NCBI GenBank assembly: GCA_002946415.1
Contig: NJPS01000042.1
Span: forward strand, 372,001 to 436,000
DNA: 64,000 bases
Direction of reading: 5' to 3'
Source: Rutstroemia sp. NJR-2017a BVV2
Taxonomy: Eukaryota > Ascomycota > Leotiomycetes > Helotiales > Rutstroemiaceae
Positions 24,580 to 37,036 of this stretch are shown here, piece after piece. The notes beneath the pieces are model-generated. The model saw only the letters and a program-made list of their open reading frames with translations. It was not told where the DNA came from and made no database searches. A program made the position numbers and the translations under genes. How positions within the stretch are numbered: the first letter of the stretch is position 1; every line of letters starts with the position of its first letter.

Positions 24580-27500
24580 TCAAGGTCGAATGGTGTGCGA
24601 GCTACTGCTTGTAACATTGTCGTCATGAGGACTGTCATGAGTATTGATGTCCATGGCCAACTCATCTTCTCGCTTGTCTTCGTCTGACCTGCGATCTTCG
24701 GAACTGTCGTCATTAACGCCGCCGCTTGACGAGTTGCTATCGCGGTAACTCTCCGCGGCACGGACAAGAGCCCTGGAGGCGAGACTTGATGTGACGAGGG
24801 TCTGGGTACTTCGAGTATCTGCTTCGTTGTCGCTAGCTTCCGCACTGATATCGTTTCCACTATTCGGCGTCTCCATTACGGCTTCTCTAAGTTTATTGGC
24901 CTTAGCCACCATCTGTGATGCTGCTTCGGCTGCTCGCTCGGCTCTAATTTGCTTCTTCCACATTTGGGCATAGCGACCTTTGAGAGCTAGCAGCTCCGTA
25001 TGGGTTCCAGCCTCGACGACTTGTCCAGCATGCAGAACCAAGATCTGGTCTGCATTCGTGATAGTTGATAATCTGTGACTGTAACGTGGGAGTCAGTAAA
25101 AGTACAAAAACATACAAGTGATATTACTTACGCAATCACCAGCATAGTACGGCCTTCGGACAAAGTTCTCAATGCCTCTTGAATATGCTGTTCTGTATCA
25201 GAATCCAAGGCAGCTGTAGCTTCATCCAGCATGATGATGCGGGGGTTTTTGATGATGGTTCGAGCGATTGCCACTCGCTGTTTCTCGCCACCACTGAGAC
25301 GAAGACCACGCTCACCAACCTTGGTTTCGTATCCATCTGGGAAGGCCATAATCTTGTCATGGATCGAAGCAGCTCGACAAGCATTGTAAATGTCCTCATC
25401 TGTGGCATCCTGGTTGGCATAGCGAAGGTTGTACATTAGAGTTTCATTGAAAAGGATGGTATCTTGTGGCACAACTCCAATGTGGTGTCGAAGAGAATCG
25501 ATTGTGATATCCTTGATATCGTTGCCATCTACCTGAATGCTGCCATTCTGAGTATTGTAGAAGCGGAAAAGCAATCTGAAGACAGTCGATTTCCCTCCGC
25601 CAGATTCTCCCACAAACGCAGTGGTAGTGCCGGGGGGACAAGTGAATGTCAAATTCTCCAAAGCGGGTTTGCGCTCATCATAGGAAAACTTCACGTTCTG
25701 GAACCTGATTTGACCTTCACAGGTTGGCATTGGATGGGCTGTAGGTTCATCTACGACCGTTGGTTTCTCCTTAAATAGCTCCAGAAGACGTTCGCCACTA
25801 ATCATGGCACTTTGCATTCCTCTATAAAAGGTACCGAAGAAGTTGAGGGGTTGTTGCAGTTGGCCCATATATGTGACTAGTGTCACGAATTCTCCCACTC
25901 GACGCTTGCCAGTCGTGACTTGGTAGGCAGCGATCAATGATGTTATTAGAAGTCCAGCGATAAAGACCAAATTTTGACTGATGTTTAAAATGTTCAATGA
26001 GATGGTCACCTTATATTCCATCTTCTGGAAAGCTGAGACGGCCTGGCGATAGCGATTGAACTCATATGCTTCGGCATTGAAATACTTGACGGTTTCGTAA
26101 GATGTGAGGGAGTCGTTTTTGACGGCGTCTTCCTCACGGCTAAGGTTTTGCATTTGACGACGTTGTTCAGATCGCCACCTTGCCATTCGGATCGTGAGAT
26201 ATAGGTACGCGAAAGTGATGATGCCAACCACGAGAGCGTAATATGCGTCATAGTAGATTGCGAAATAGCCAATGGCTACACCGAGATCAAAGATCATTGG
26301 AAGAACCTGAAAGGTAACTTGCTCAAGGAAATTGTTGATTGCGTTGCCCTTGCTCAGCGCCGAAAGCACTTCTCCGGTACGCTTTCCTAGGTGAAAGTCC
26401 AAGCTGAGACTATGGACATGCTCAAATGAGGCCGTAGTCAACGCTTTGTACGAGTACTGTGAGATTGGGATCCAGAGAACAGATCTAGCGGCCCCCAAGA
26501 TTCCAGAGGAGCCTTGAAGGAACTTGAAAGCAATGAGCAGAGAAATGGATAGCCACGGCATTGTGACGTCTTCGCCATGGTCGCCTGAAAGCTTGTTTGT
26601 GACGATTCCGATTTGGATAGGAACCAGGCTATTGACAATTCTCTGCATAACAACAAGGAGGAAGCAAAAGACAACCACTAGTTGCAAACGAAGAGATCTA
26701 GCGGGCCATAAGTACGGAAAGAAGACAGAGTAGCCTCTCAGATACTCCCACCAGGTTTTCGTTGTAGCAGTTGTGGGCTTGTAGAACGCAGGCACTTCGT
26801 TCGCGCGCTCGTGACCGTTCTGGCCTCCCTGGGCAGTGCCGTTCGCGGTCGCGTGTCCATTCAAGGACAGAGAATCCGCGGCAGACGCATTTGTAATTGA
26901 GCCATGTCCGGATACATGCCCGTTTCCATTCGCTCGGCCATTGAAGAGAAGAGGGGCGTTTTCATCGAGCTCATTCTGTCGACCCCTACTCCTACTTTTG
27001 TAAGAGCGTTCAAGAGAGAAGACGATATAAAAAGCTGAGCAGAAGAAAAGCATAACCACTCGAAATGCATCAAGTACAAGTTCAACGATCTCCCATTGTG
27101 TTGCGTTATTATGTAAGTTCGGGTCGTAAAAGTTTAGTGAATTAGGCTCCCTGTGAGCTGAAGTATACAAAGAGACTGAAGCACCCAGGAGTACAACCTC
27201 AGCAATCAGTGCAACCAGCCATGTAACTTGATGAACAATCGAAGGAGATGGTGTAGTGTCGACTAAGGAAATAAGGAAAACGCTATAGAAGAACAGAGAA
27301 GCGCATATGTATATCTGTGACCAAAATAGTTAGCATAGCATTCATCCGAAGTCTATGTATAGAACTCACAGCCGTTGCCTCGCCGCACCACCAACCGTTC
27401 TCGCGTTTATCCAACGCATGTACGACGATGTTGATAGCGTTGCCGAGAAATGTAGCTAGGATACCAGCAGATAGCCAGAGGAAGAGTAATTTCCGAACCG

Positions 27501-27783
27501 GACTAAAGTCTTGCGACTTTCTCTTTCGTTTTTCCTCCTCCGACTTTCGCGCAGATCGTGGGAGAGGTTTTCCGCCAGGACCTGTTAAGATAGGTTCAGC
27601 GGAATCATCTGTTGACTCCACAGTCAAGATACTGTGCGCAGTGAAGGCCAGCAAGAAGACGACTAGGAGAACCCATGGGTAATTGAAGTGTACGAGATCC
27701 AAGATCCTCGTGCTGGTGTCAGTACCAGTGCCATTCGTATGTATACCAGAGCTCAAGCTCATGCCTCGACCGTCACCAGCCAT
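24580..27783 (-). CDS. HMT1-like vacuolar half-size ABC transporter (heavy metal tolerance type)
   Basis: Three exons, 27783-27370, 27314-25132 and 25078-24580, giving 1031 residues. It is a half transporter (one TMD, one NBD) of the ABCB6/HMT1 group, which in fission yeast moves phytochelatins or glutathione conjugates into the vacuole. An N-terminal extension with about five membrane segments (about 33-53, 95-120, 142-157, 168-190 and 218-238) precedes a loop rich in Gly/Asn/His. The six-helix ABC core begins near residue 315 and the nucleotide-binding domain covers about 670-890: Walker [10 protein letters not shown] (about 707-715), signature LSGGEKQR (about 811), Walker [13 protein letters not shown] (about 832) and the switch histidine in AHRLST. 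All ATPase motifs are intact. The tail after the NBD (about 150 residues) is acidic, Ser-rich and unusually long compared with the 830-residue S. pombe protein. The last intron splits Ala-His-Arg just before the switch histidine. Confidence 0.9.
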
Positions 27784-29104
27784 TACAAGTTATTGATTAA
27801 TATGGTTCTACCCGTCCTGCCCTCATCAGTATTCCGGTTCGAAGGGTGATCGTTGACGGCTCATGACCCTTTCGACTGGGACGAGCTACTTTCGGAGAGG
27901 GTTTCTTTTTTCGGAGAGGACGCGAAACTGAGGAGGCGAAAAGATAGAACGAAGACGATGGATGGTGATGCCTCGGTATAAACGATCTGCAACTCGTACT
28001 GTAGGGATACCTGAAAGGAAAACAAAAGATTGTCGGGTCAGTATAAGTGAACCAATTGTTAAATTTTTTTTTTTTTTTCACTTGGAGATCTGCTGCGACG
28101 ATTTGCGGTGAATGCAGCAAACGCGTTTGTCCAGGTTTAAGAAAAGAGAGATGGTCAACGAATGTGGAGGTGGTGGCGGAGGAAGTTTGGTGGGGAATCT
28201 TTCTTGCAGCTCAGAAAAACCCTACACGCTCGAGGAAGTGCGAGTAAGAAGGAACGAAAATAGAGTAGTTCGGCAGGTAAGTCAGGAAAACAAGGTGTAC
28301 GATTCAAGTAGAGCAGCAAGAGCAGGTACAGAATGTGAGTATGGGTGGTATGGATGGGATGAGTGTGGTGTGGCGGCTTTTGTAGATGTTGTGAATTCGA
28401 ATCCGAATCCGAATACGTCGATGTCGATAAACTGGATATAAATTCGAATATGATATGATTGATGAATGTGGTCAAAGAGAATATAAACAAATAGCGCTGC
28501 TATCTTACCTTTTTTTCTTTCAACTGTGCTTTCCAATCCTCTTTCACTCCCACTCCTTGATACGTCTCTTTCTCTTTCTTCAATATATCTACTACGCCCT
28601 ATGCCTCCAACTCAGTCCACTTCTTTGAGTGCGAGTGCTTGGGCGAGTGCGTGCTTGCTCGTGCTTGCTGCTGGTGCTGGTGCTGGCTTCTTGTTGCTGG
28701 CTTCAATTACTCTATTTCACTTTCTGATGGATCCCCGAGAACCAGTACCAGTGCAAGGGCAAGGGCGCTTTTGGTGCCGGCCGAATATACAAGTAGGTGT
28801 GCCAGTGCAAGGTGCATGGACTTTTTGGGCGGGCGAGCACAACAAGCTCATGCGGCATAAAACTTCGGAGCAGATAAAGCAAGAAAACAAGAGGCTGAAG
28901 CTGATGGTCAAGAGCGAAACAACAAAACAGATACGGGGGAGATCGATTCTCGGACGAAAAAGACCCAGTCTTATTGAAATGAATCGGGTTTGGGATCGCA
29001 ATGCGTTGCTGCTTCGTTGATTGGACGGGATGCAGCTTTCTCTTACTTTAATGTATGAATCCGTGAATCCATGTGAACCCGTTTCAACTCGAATGTATGA
29101 TGAG

Positions 29105-29144
29105 ATGGTATGGTATGGTATGGTATGATATGATATGGTATGGT
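29105..29144. repeat. Pentanucleotide repeat ATGGT/ATGAT x8
   Basis: Eight 5-bp units; six are ATGGT and two adjacent ones ATGAT. Confidence 0.9.
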
Positions 29145-29261
29145 AAAGTGGTAAAGTGGGAAGAGTGTATTTCTGGTGTTCAAACCCCCGGGTTGGACGT
29201 CTTGCCGTCGTCTGGCTGGCTGACTGGCGGACTAATTTCTGCTCCGTCTATGTCCCAGTGC

Positions 29262-29293
29262 TCCAAAGTTCCAAAGTTCCAATGTTCCAAAGT
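29262..29293. repeat. Short tandem repeat, 8-bp unit x4
   Basis: Four copies of TCCAAAGT, one with a single change (TCCAATGT). Confidence 0.9.
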
Positions 29294-29792
29294 TTGGGTT
29301 GGGAGTCAAAGGCAGGGCAGCGAAGTGAGACTTGGGAGAAAATAATATTGGGTCTGCGTCTCCATTCGTCTACTCCGCAGAGTATTTCTTCCTAGCTTAC
29401 CTGTTTCGAGCTACTCTTCAGGTTGGAGCCTCTTCCCTCTGACCGCCGCGGAACATTGGCATGGGAACTCTGGAAGGTAGGTCAGGGAAGAAGGCATAGT
29501 GGTTCATAGTGTATTTGGTCGGGACCGGTGAATATCCGCCCAATGAGCGGCGATGGAGCGAAATACCTTGCATAACTGGGCTCTGATATGATATGATTTG
29601 ATGTGATATGTCCATCAATGTAAAGATTTTTATGGTCCATGAGGCTGGGCCGCTGGAGAGGAGGTTTGGGAAAAGCTCGGGAGACTTGGTAAGCAGGCAG
29701 GAGAGGACATGGACTGGGACTGGGACTGGACCGAGAGTGAGATTCAAGGCTTCTTCCCATAGAGTTCAAAAGTTCAAGGTTTGGTGTTTGTG

Positions 29793-29822
29793 GTGTGCGT
29801 GTGTGCGTGTGTGCGTGTGTGT
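29793..29822. repeat. GT-rich 8-bp repeat x3 plus GT tail
   Basis: Three copies of GTGTGCGT followed by a GT run; a compound microsatellite. Confidence 0.85.
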
Positions 29823-30434
29823 CAATAAGGCGGTACACCTACATTGCATCCTTGCTACTTGTACATCTGGTTTTTCAGGGATGGCTGCCGACACATATGT
29901 AGGACCTTAGGATGGTGACACAGAGTGACAGAGGCCGACGAGTAGTAATGGTCCCTCCCGCAAGAGTGAAACTTTCTCGGTACTTTCTAACGGGCTCGCT
30001 CGCGACACGACACTCACAGACGGCACGGTATTTCGTATATGACGATGGAAAGTACAGCACGATGCGGGAAGTGGGAATGCCCCCCAGGGATGGAGAATGC
30101 TTCACGACTACCATGAAAAGGTACCCGCGTTGGGGACGACGACGCGGTATATAACCAGAACAACGACTACACTCACACAAACAAGCCCCTTTGTGCGAGT
30201 ACTGTAAGACTACGACTACAAGCAAGTACATAGGTACACATTACCCGACCGAGCAGTGAGCGCTGAGCACCCTTGAAGGTCCAACATCCGATGCGGCATA
30301 TTTATACAAACTATCACACCTCTGGTGCACCTAGAACTTTAGAATTCTGCCCCCCAGTCACTGCTGCGCTCTAGACCTTTTTCTCTGCCGCCTGTCCTTC
30401 TGTATCTCGAGAAAAGGCGACCGACATCCCCAAA

Positions 30435-30462
30435 GGTCGTCGGTCGTCGGTCGTCGGTCCTC
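30435..30462. repeat. Short tandem repeat, 7-bp unit x4
   Basis: Three perfect copies of GGTCGTC and one variant. Confidence 0.9.
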
Positions 30463-30485
30463 GAAACCTCAAACGGTCTGAGCGC

Positions 30486-30522
30486 GACAGGGTGACAGGG
30501 TGACAGGGTGACAGGGTGACAG
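30486..30522. repeat. Short tandem repeat, 8-bp unit x4.6
   Basis: Four perfect copies of GACAGGGT plus a partial copy, only 24 bases after the previous 7-bp array. Confidence 0.9.
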
Positions 30523-30666
30523 TGGAGTGGGTAGCACAGGAAAGGTAGCACCGCACCGCACCACACCCAGGACTCGACGTTTTGGTACTCCGTGAATTTT
30601 TCTGCGCCCTCCCCAAGGTTGGTTCCTGCTGAGCTGCTAAGGTAACATGATTCTCACGGTCCATAC

Positions 30667-30701
30667 GCACAAAGCACAAAGCGCATAGCACATAGCACAG
30701 A
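30667..30701. repeat. Short tandem repeat, 7-bp unit x5
   Basis: Five units of GCACAAA/GCACATA type, two perfect and three diverged. Confidence 0.85.
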
Positions 30702-30737
30702 GTCTGCGGGAACACGATGGTGCTCAAGCCAGACTTT

Positions 30738-30786
30738 CTGGGCTCCCTGGACCCCCTGGACTCTCTGGGCTCCCTGGGCTCCCTGG
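30738..30786. repeat. Short tandem repeat, 9-bp unit x5.4
   Basis: Five units of CTGGGCTCC type (three perfect, two diverged) plus a partial copy. Confidence 0.9.
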
Positions 30787-33700
30787 CATGATTCAGGATC
30801 ACCTGCATGTCAGTTTCTTTCCTGACACGTGGTAAGTCGACGACCTAGAAAATTCCTGCTCTTCTAAAGCCATCTTACATCCCGCCGTGACGACCTAGTC
30901 CTTCTTGCACACAGCTTCTCCCGGAAGTAACACTGGATGTTCTGTTCTGTGGGCCACGGATGCCAGATGATGATGGACTACGTCTACGGAGTCCTCTACC
31001 TTGCGGCCTGGGGTACGATTTCTCACCTGCAGCTTTATGCAGCTGTGTGCAGCTCCGATGTTTCCTTTTGAGCATCATATATTCACATCCCTAGTCTCCA
31101 CCAAAGCTTAATCGGGCCAGAAAGTCCTCTGCCGGGGAAGGACAGAAATCCCTTCCGCCGTCCGTTGGCCAAAGGAGCTTACAGCCAAACAGAGTATCTC
31201 ACGTCCGAGTCATTTCCGTCACCGTCGCCGAACCTCCTCTGTGTGGAGCGCGATGCGCGATACTCGATACTTTTGGTACTTGTGCATGGCCCGCTATGAA
31301 CTTGCTGCTTAGGACCATGTACATATCACATCGCATATTACATAGGACTCGTACATGATACATACATCCTGTATGCTGTAAGTCGGTATTACCAACATGA
31401 AAAGTGCTCGATTCTTCTGGTAGCGAACATCGCTACTTTCACGAATCTAGAGACGGTACATCAACTCCGACCTTGGCAACCATTACCCCTCCCGCCGTTG
31501 TCGTGAACAGGCGAGAAACAGCCAAACATTGACTTTACCACTCTTCCCAGCCGGGACCGCAATCAATAGCATGCAATAATGCATCCATGCATCTCGTTGC
31601 CGTCGGGTGCATCTGTTGAGAGACAAGTCGCTATTTGCATTACCTTCTCGCGCAGAGGCCCATTTCAAACAAAAGGCCGTGTACTCGGGCCGACCTTACT
31701 CCTGATGTGCTCCAAATATTCCCTACCTGCCACCAGCTGCCAATAGCTGCGGATTGTCTTATGCTTCCATAAGGGAGGACGGACGGCATGCCACTTTCGC
31801 TTGATATCGATCGGCATTGGCGGTGAAGCTTTTTGCGAGCAGCTAGAACTATGAACTTGCTTCTACGCCTTGGTCCGGTCTGTAGTGTACTTGATCTCCA
31901 TCTAGCGACTCATGTATTGTGTTTCTTATCACTTCAGCGCCATATGTATTACGTTTTCCTTCCAGAAGCTCTGTGGGGTACAGAGACATTTTCTCTCAAG
32001 CGATACGTGCCACATGTGGTATATCCGCCCAGAATGCTGTTCACGAATCCCGATGCTTCGTCCTATCTCACAAGTGAAGGATAAAGGACTTGATGTCATA
32101 TAGCATCGACAGCAATGCATCTGCCGAGAGGATATCTGACCAAAAGTATGGGGCATGGACGGTGAGCTTTCTCAATGCTCAGTCGGAGAGCCCGGTCGGG
32201 TTATATTGGCGTCGCTCATTATTCCACCCCGCCGTTCGGCTTTCCCGTACCTTCGCGTTCTTCAGAACCTCCATTTCTATCGCATTTTGACAAACTCCTA
32301 AGTTCTGACCCGCAGCCAATCAAATGTACACATTTAATTGGACGCTTGAATTATCTTTGGTTACAAAAACCTGGTTCTAGTGAACAGCCTTTAACATTCG
32401 TCATAATGGGTGGCTTGCGCCGGCACGCCCATGGCCGTTGACCCAACCATGACTTTGAGGGTTGACAGGTCAATAAACACCACCAATTTCTGAACCGACC
32501 TTCCACCTCAGGATGCTCTTTATCATATTCGTACCCAAACCGGAAGCAGTGCAAGTTGGAATACAATTCCCTCGAAATGCGAGCATATCATAACTGGGTG
32601 AAGTCAGAGCACTACTTTTGCGGTTACCCCTGGTGGAAGATATGCTGCATTTAGCCTCAAATTGCCACCTCCGCAATCTATCTCCAATCTTCCGGCTGAC
32701 CTTAGCATATCCTTGTACTTGCACTCTGAATGTAGACCCGTCGCTTCCCCGCGAACCAATTGTTGCGTCCCTGCATGTATCAATCCATTTAACCTTAGAT
32801 GTCGATCATCGATATACTCCCCAAATGTATCGAGGAACTATTGCTTTCAAGTGCATGGCATGATCGCGACTTTCACGGAGGACAGCAAGTAACTTCCTTT
32901 ATTGTTGTCAGTGATCGCAACCGGCGCCGCGTAAGCATGTTGACCAGCATAAGCATGTAGACGGGCAAGTCTGCAGCACGCGCATCGCCTAAGCGCGCGA
33001 GTAACAAGCCGTGCTCACAGCGCCCTCACGCAAGCCATTCCGATGAGTACGGTGGTTGCGGTGACATATGCCACGCAATATTGACACATTTTCGCCCGAA
33101 ATGCTGCCTCACACCCGCCATGCCGTTCCCGGGGCCAAAAAGTCCATTCCAGCTACCCGGCTTTGCATATGGCAAATTCTTGAGTCACCGCCGCCCGCAG
33201 TCACACTTTCCTTGTCATACACACATGTGTAACCACACGCAATGCACGGCTTGCCGAAGTCGAGCCCAAGCGTTGCATCCAAGTTTCCTTGTGCAACCCT
33301 CCCATTCCCAACGCCATCTGTTACTAATGAACTGATGACTGGGAAGGAAAAAGTCACACCACCCCCGCTGCCAGCAATTTCTTCATGGTGCATTCACTCA
33401 TGTTGGCCATGTGAACGCAACCGAGCTCCACGGTGTCACTAATCAATTTGATACTCTCCACCGCCTGATTGATTGCGGAGAGACTGCATCAGCCGCATCG
33501 TAAGCATAGGATCGATCATTTTTGTGATTTCGAACAGCGTATTGTCTTGAGGATCAAGATAGCTTTGCATACCCGATTAACCCATGTTTGCCACTGTCCA
33601 CTTGCACGATATGCGGCTGCTGCTGCGTGACTGGTTACGATTACTTCATTTGAAACCTGCACGTATCGAGTGACATATTGGTATTCTGGGATTGGTGGAT

Positions 33701-36179
33701 GCCCTTTGACTATCACTACCTTAGATAATGTACATTGTTCTTCCTTGGCTGTGAGTATTTCCCTATCGATGAATGTCTGAAACATACGAGCGTGTGGTCT
33801 AGATTCATACATTGCAACGGCTAAACTCTATTTGATTCATGCTCGCGTCATTTCTGCAGAGAACAGAATACGGATAACATGAGGACACACTGGGTTAGTA
33901 ACCCACGAACTCGAATCTAGCATGCGCTTCCAACTATACAGTATTTCCAAAGACATTGACAGTCACGAGCCAACTTCAAAGTGCTTTCGGCGAGTGCACC
34001 TTTTGCTTTGAAGATGAATGTTCTCCACCTTTGTGCCCGTAGGCAAAGCTTCCACAGTCACAAGACTCAGGTTCTGTTTTCTTCCCACGCTTGCCTAGTC
34101 ATTAGCCCTCACATAACATAGCGTATTTCGACGAATTCCCTCATTATATTGGAACATAGGAGGGGTCTGCCTGACAAAAAGCTCAGAGCAATCCTGCAAA
34201 TCTCTCCTGATTGAACATCAATCTCCTTCACTTTACAAATGTAAATAGCAAAACCTAAATCTCATCATCACCGTCCCTCACTATCCCAGAGATGCCTTTC
34301 CCTTGTAGTTCACCTCCACAAGAGAGATTTTACAAACATGACATGCCTCATAGAACACTTCCTCAAGGCTATTAGCGGAATAAATATATCACCATATTCA
34401 GACTATCCCCTCAAACATTTCCACTGTGCTCCTTCCGCAGGCAGAAAACTCCAAACTAGATTTCTCTGCAGCTATTTCGCACCTGCCACTTCTCCAACCC
34501 CACCTCCCAGTGGTTTAGTTGTCTGCTCATCATTTTCGATGCATTGTCCGCGGTGCGATTAATTACCAACTAACGCGCTACATTTCGTGCTACTGTATTC
34601 TTCTGGGAAGAAGCAACCCGTCTAGAAAGGGGAGAATGTAATATATCTGCTTCTCGGAGAAGAAATGATACAATCTCTAGTTGAATAACTGCACCTTCAC
34701 ACAGCCAAGGAAGAACACCCTGATACCTCCAGACCAACTCAGCTAGTACACTTCCTCTTCGTGCGGGAGATTGGGTGAACAGAATAGTGCTATACTGTAT
34801 CACTTTTCGCTACACGTCAAGAGCCTTCTCAAATACATCGCTTCTCCTCTGTTGCCAGTGCTTACCTTCTAGCGATGTAATGGTATTTATCAAAGCAGCT
34901 TACTCCAGCCTGTCACTAATTACACTTCGATCTATTTCTAGCCCCATCATCATCCCTTTTAGACTTATATAACGACTTGCTTTTCCTTCACTAGGGATAA
35001 TAGAGAAGCTGGGTTATGTTCAGACTTCTTTGATGTTCAGCTATACTCACCACCTTACAACTTCTTCACCATTACCGAATGTATTGTGATAATGATAATA
35101 ATAATAGTTCTTTCCCTTTCCCTATTCTCCGTTGCTATCGGAAGAAAAGCTTGGTATATAATATATCTTTGGCTGAGTTTCCTTGTGGAGATAACCACTC
35201 GGTATTCTTGCTCGTTGATTTACAAATCTTTGTAAATGATGCTCAGAGTAGTTTCTCTACCTCATCCTTTCCACTAACTTATCCCATCTAGTTTCTATAC
35301 CATTATCGTTATCCCCTTTCTATACAAGATCTACTCTCACTCTTTATACTCCTCCTGTACGCCGCTTTCTCTCAACCAGCACCCTTCATCTCTTCTCTCC
35401 ACCCTATGTCTTGTCTTTACCAAACATATTATTTTCGCTCTCTGTCTTATTCCCTTTGCCTCCCCTCCTCTATATTCTTACCCTTACCTATATACACTCA
35501 TCCAGCCCATCACAGAAGACCTCCCGAATATATAAATTTCCACCGTATTCGTATCTATAGCCAACTGACATTATACTTCTTTCTTATACCACAGCACCCC
35601 CTTTTTGCACCTCGAGCGAACGTCAACTCCTTCCACCCTCCACCCCCCATTCTTCCAGTCCTATGCACTCTACTTCACAATCATTCCCTTCTCCTTCCCA
35701 ACCCATATTGACTCCCAATCCCCAATCCGCCTTCTTATCCACCCAACACCAACTTATCCTCCTCTCATCTATAAACAGCAACCAACCCATTCCCTTCATC
35801 TACAATATTCCAACTTACTAACTTAGCAAGCACCCTTCATCTGCCTACCCTCCAACACGCCCAAAGCCGAATGATAAAAAAAGATACTCGTAAAGCGGTG
35901 CAATACAATAAATCTACCTGAGTAAATCTACAAACGGCTATACTTATACGAAACAAGTTATCCCCTTGTATATTGATTATCCCGCTCTTCTCTTCTTTCC
36001 CCCGCTCTTCTTCCCTTGTTGGCTCCTTTTCAGATACAAAAACGAACATGATGTATAAGAACCTCATATTACAGAAATAATTTATATCTACCTATCCGAT
36101 TGATCCGAAGCTGACCTTTCCCCGCCCAGAAACCATCAGATCTTATAGATATATGATTCATCCCACAATCATCTCAATC

Positions 36180-36262
36180 CTTCTCCCCCTTCCCCTTCCC
36201 CTTCCCCCTTCTCCCCCATCACCAAACCAAGCCCTTCCCTTCCCTCCCCTCCCCTCCCCCCT
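36180..36262 (-). other. G-rich minus strand tract downstream of LAG1
   Basis: The plus strand is C/T only over long runs, with repeated CCCC blocks; the minus strand (LAG1 sense) therefore has many closely spaced G4-G6 runs, able in principle to form quadruplexes. Similar runs occur at about 36599-36720. The tract lies 0.3-0.9 kb past the LAG1 stop. Confidence 0.6.
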
Positions 36263-36429
36263 TTCACGAAAATTTAATCAACCCAAAGACTCAAACAAAC
36301 CACCACTCACCACTCCCTCCACACCTCACTACTCCACTCACCACTCTCCCTCCACCTCATACTCCACCACTCCCTCCCCCACTCACCCTCCACCCTCTCA
36401 AACCAAACCAACCCAAACCAATCTCAAAA

Positions 36430-36505
36430 CCACACACACCCCAAACCCAACACAACCCAAACCAACCCCTCAAAGCCACACACACCCCAAACCCAACACA
36501 ACCCA
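36430..36505. repeat. 30-bp direct repeat, two copies 46 bp apart
   Basis: The same C/A-only 30-base segment starts at about 36430 and again at about 36476, inside a G-free stretch of the plus strand. Confidence 0.8.
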
Positions 36506-36750
36506 ACACAACCCACAAACACAGCCACATCCAGCTTTGCAAAAGAATATAATATAATAGAATAAATAAAAATATCATTTTGTACAAAAGTCTCCCTTTT
36601 CCCCTCTTCCCCTCTTTTCCCAACACTCAACACCCAACCCCTCACCTCTTCTCCCTCATCCCTATCTCTTTCCTTCCCCTTTCTCTTTCCTTCCCCTTCC
36701 CTTTTCCTCCCCTCTTCATAAAATAAAACCTTTATACATACATGCATCAT

Positions 36751-36774
36751 ACTCATACTCATACTCATACTCAT
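36751..36774. repeat. Hexanucleotide repeat ACTCAT x4
   Basis: Four perfect copies of ACTCAT in the G-poor region downstream of LAG1. Confidence 0.9.
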
Positions 36775-37036
36775 TCGCTCATCCCAATCCCTATCCCCAT
36801 CCCTATCCATAACCCGATATTTACGTAAAAAACAATATTCTGTATTTTATACTCCACCCCATTCGCACCCTATTCATCCATCATATATCCAGGAACTATA
36901 CTTCCATTTCCCTCTTTTCAATCGTAATCCCCATGCAGGATGTTTCTCATACAACTCGCATATCCGCCACCAGACTGACATTTACTCATTCAAGCGACCG
37001 TCTTGGTCTTCTCTTCTGGGACTGCGCCCCTCAAGC

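Larger units (their letters stand above)
27784..37036. other. 9.2-kb gene-poor stretch rich in short tandem repeats
   Basis: The longest interval without a gene I can support, between the ABC transporter start (minus) and the LAG1 stop (minus). Its right end holds the LAG1 3' region and its left end the transporter promoter. Contents: a T17-type run near 28063-28079; frames of 100-164 codons (such as 28526-29020) that look like chance reading; a cluster of tandem repeats from 29.1 to 30.8 kb; ordinary-looking unique DNA from 31 to 34 kb; and from about 35.3 to 36.85 kb a strongly pyrimidine-rich, G-poor plus strand with a 30-bp direct repeat. No intact transposon, LTR pair, tRNA or domain was recognised. 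It could hold long non-coding RNAs or degenerate elements. Confidence 0.45.

Noticed and set aside
28526..29020. 164-codon plus-strand frame with a hydrophobic, membrane-like segment
   Set aside because: The hydrophobic part comes from imperfect GCTGGT repeats; no family pattern, no convincing promoter or partner exon.
29140..29200. tRNA-like B box (GTTCAAACC) near 29178
   Set aside because: No A box at the right distance and no cloverleaf pairing could be drawn.
36153..36557. 134-codon plus-strand frame rich in Pro/Thr/His/Asn
   Set aside because: It translates the G-free low-complexity stretch, where stop codons (TGA, TAG) are rare simply because G is rare.
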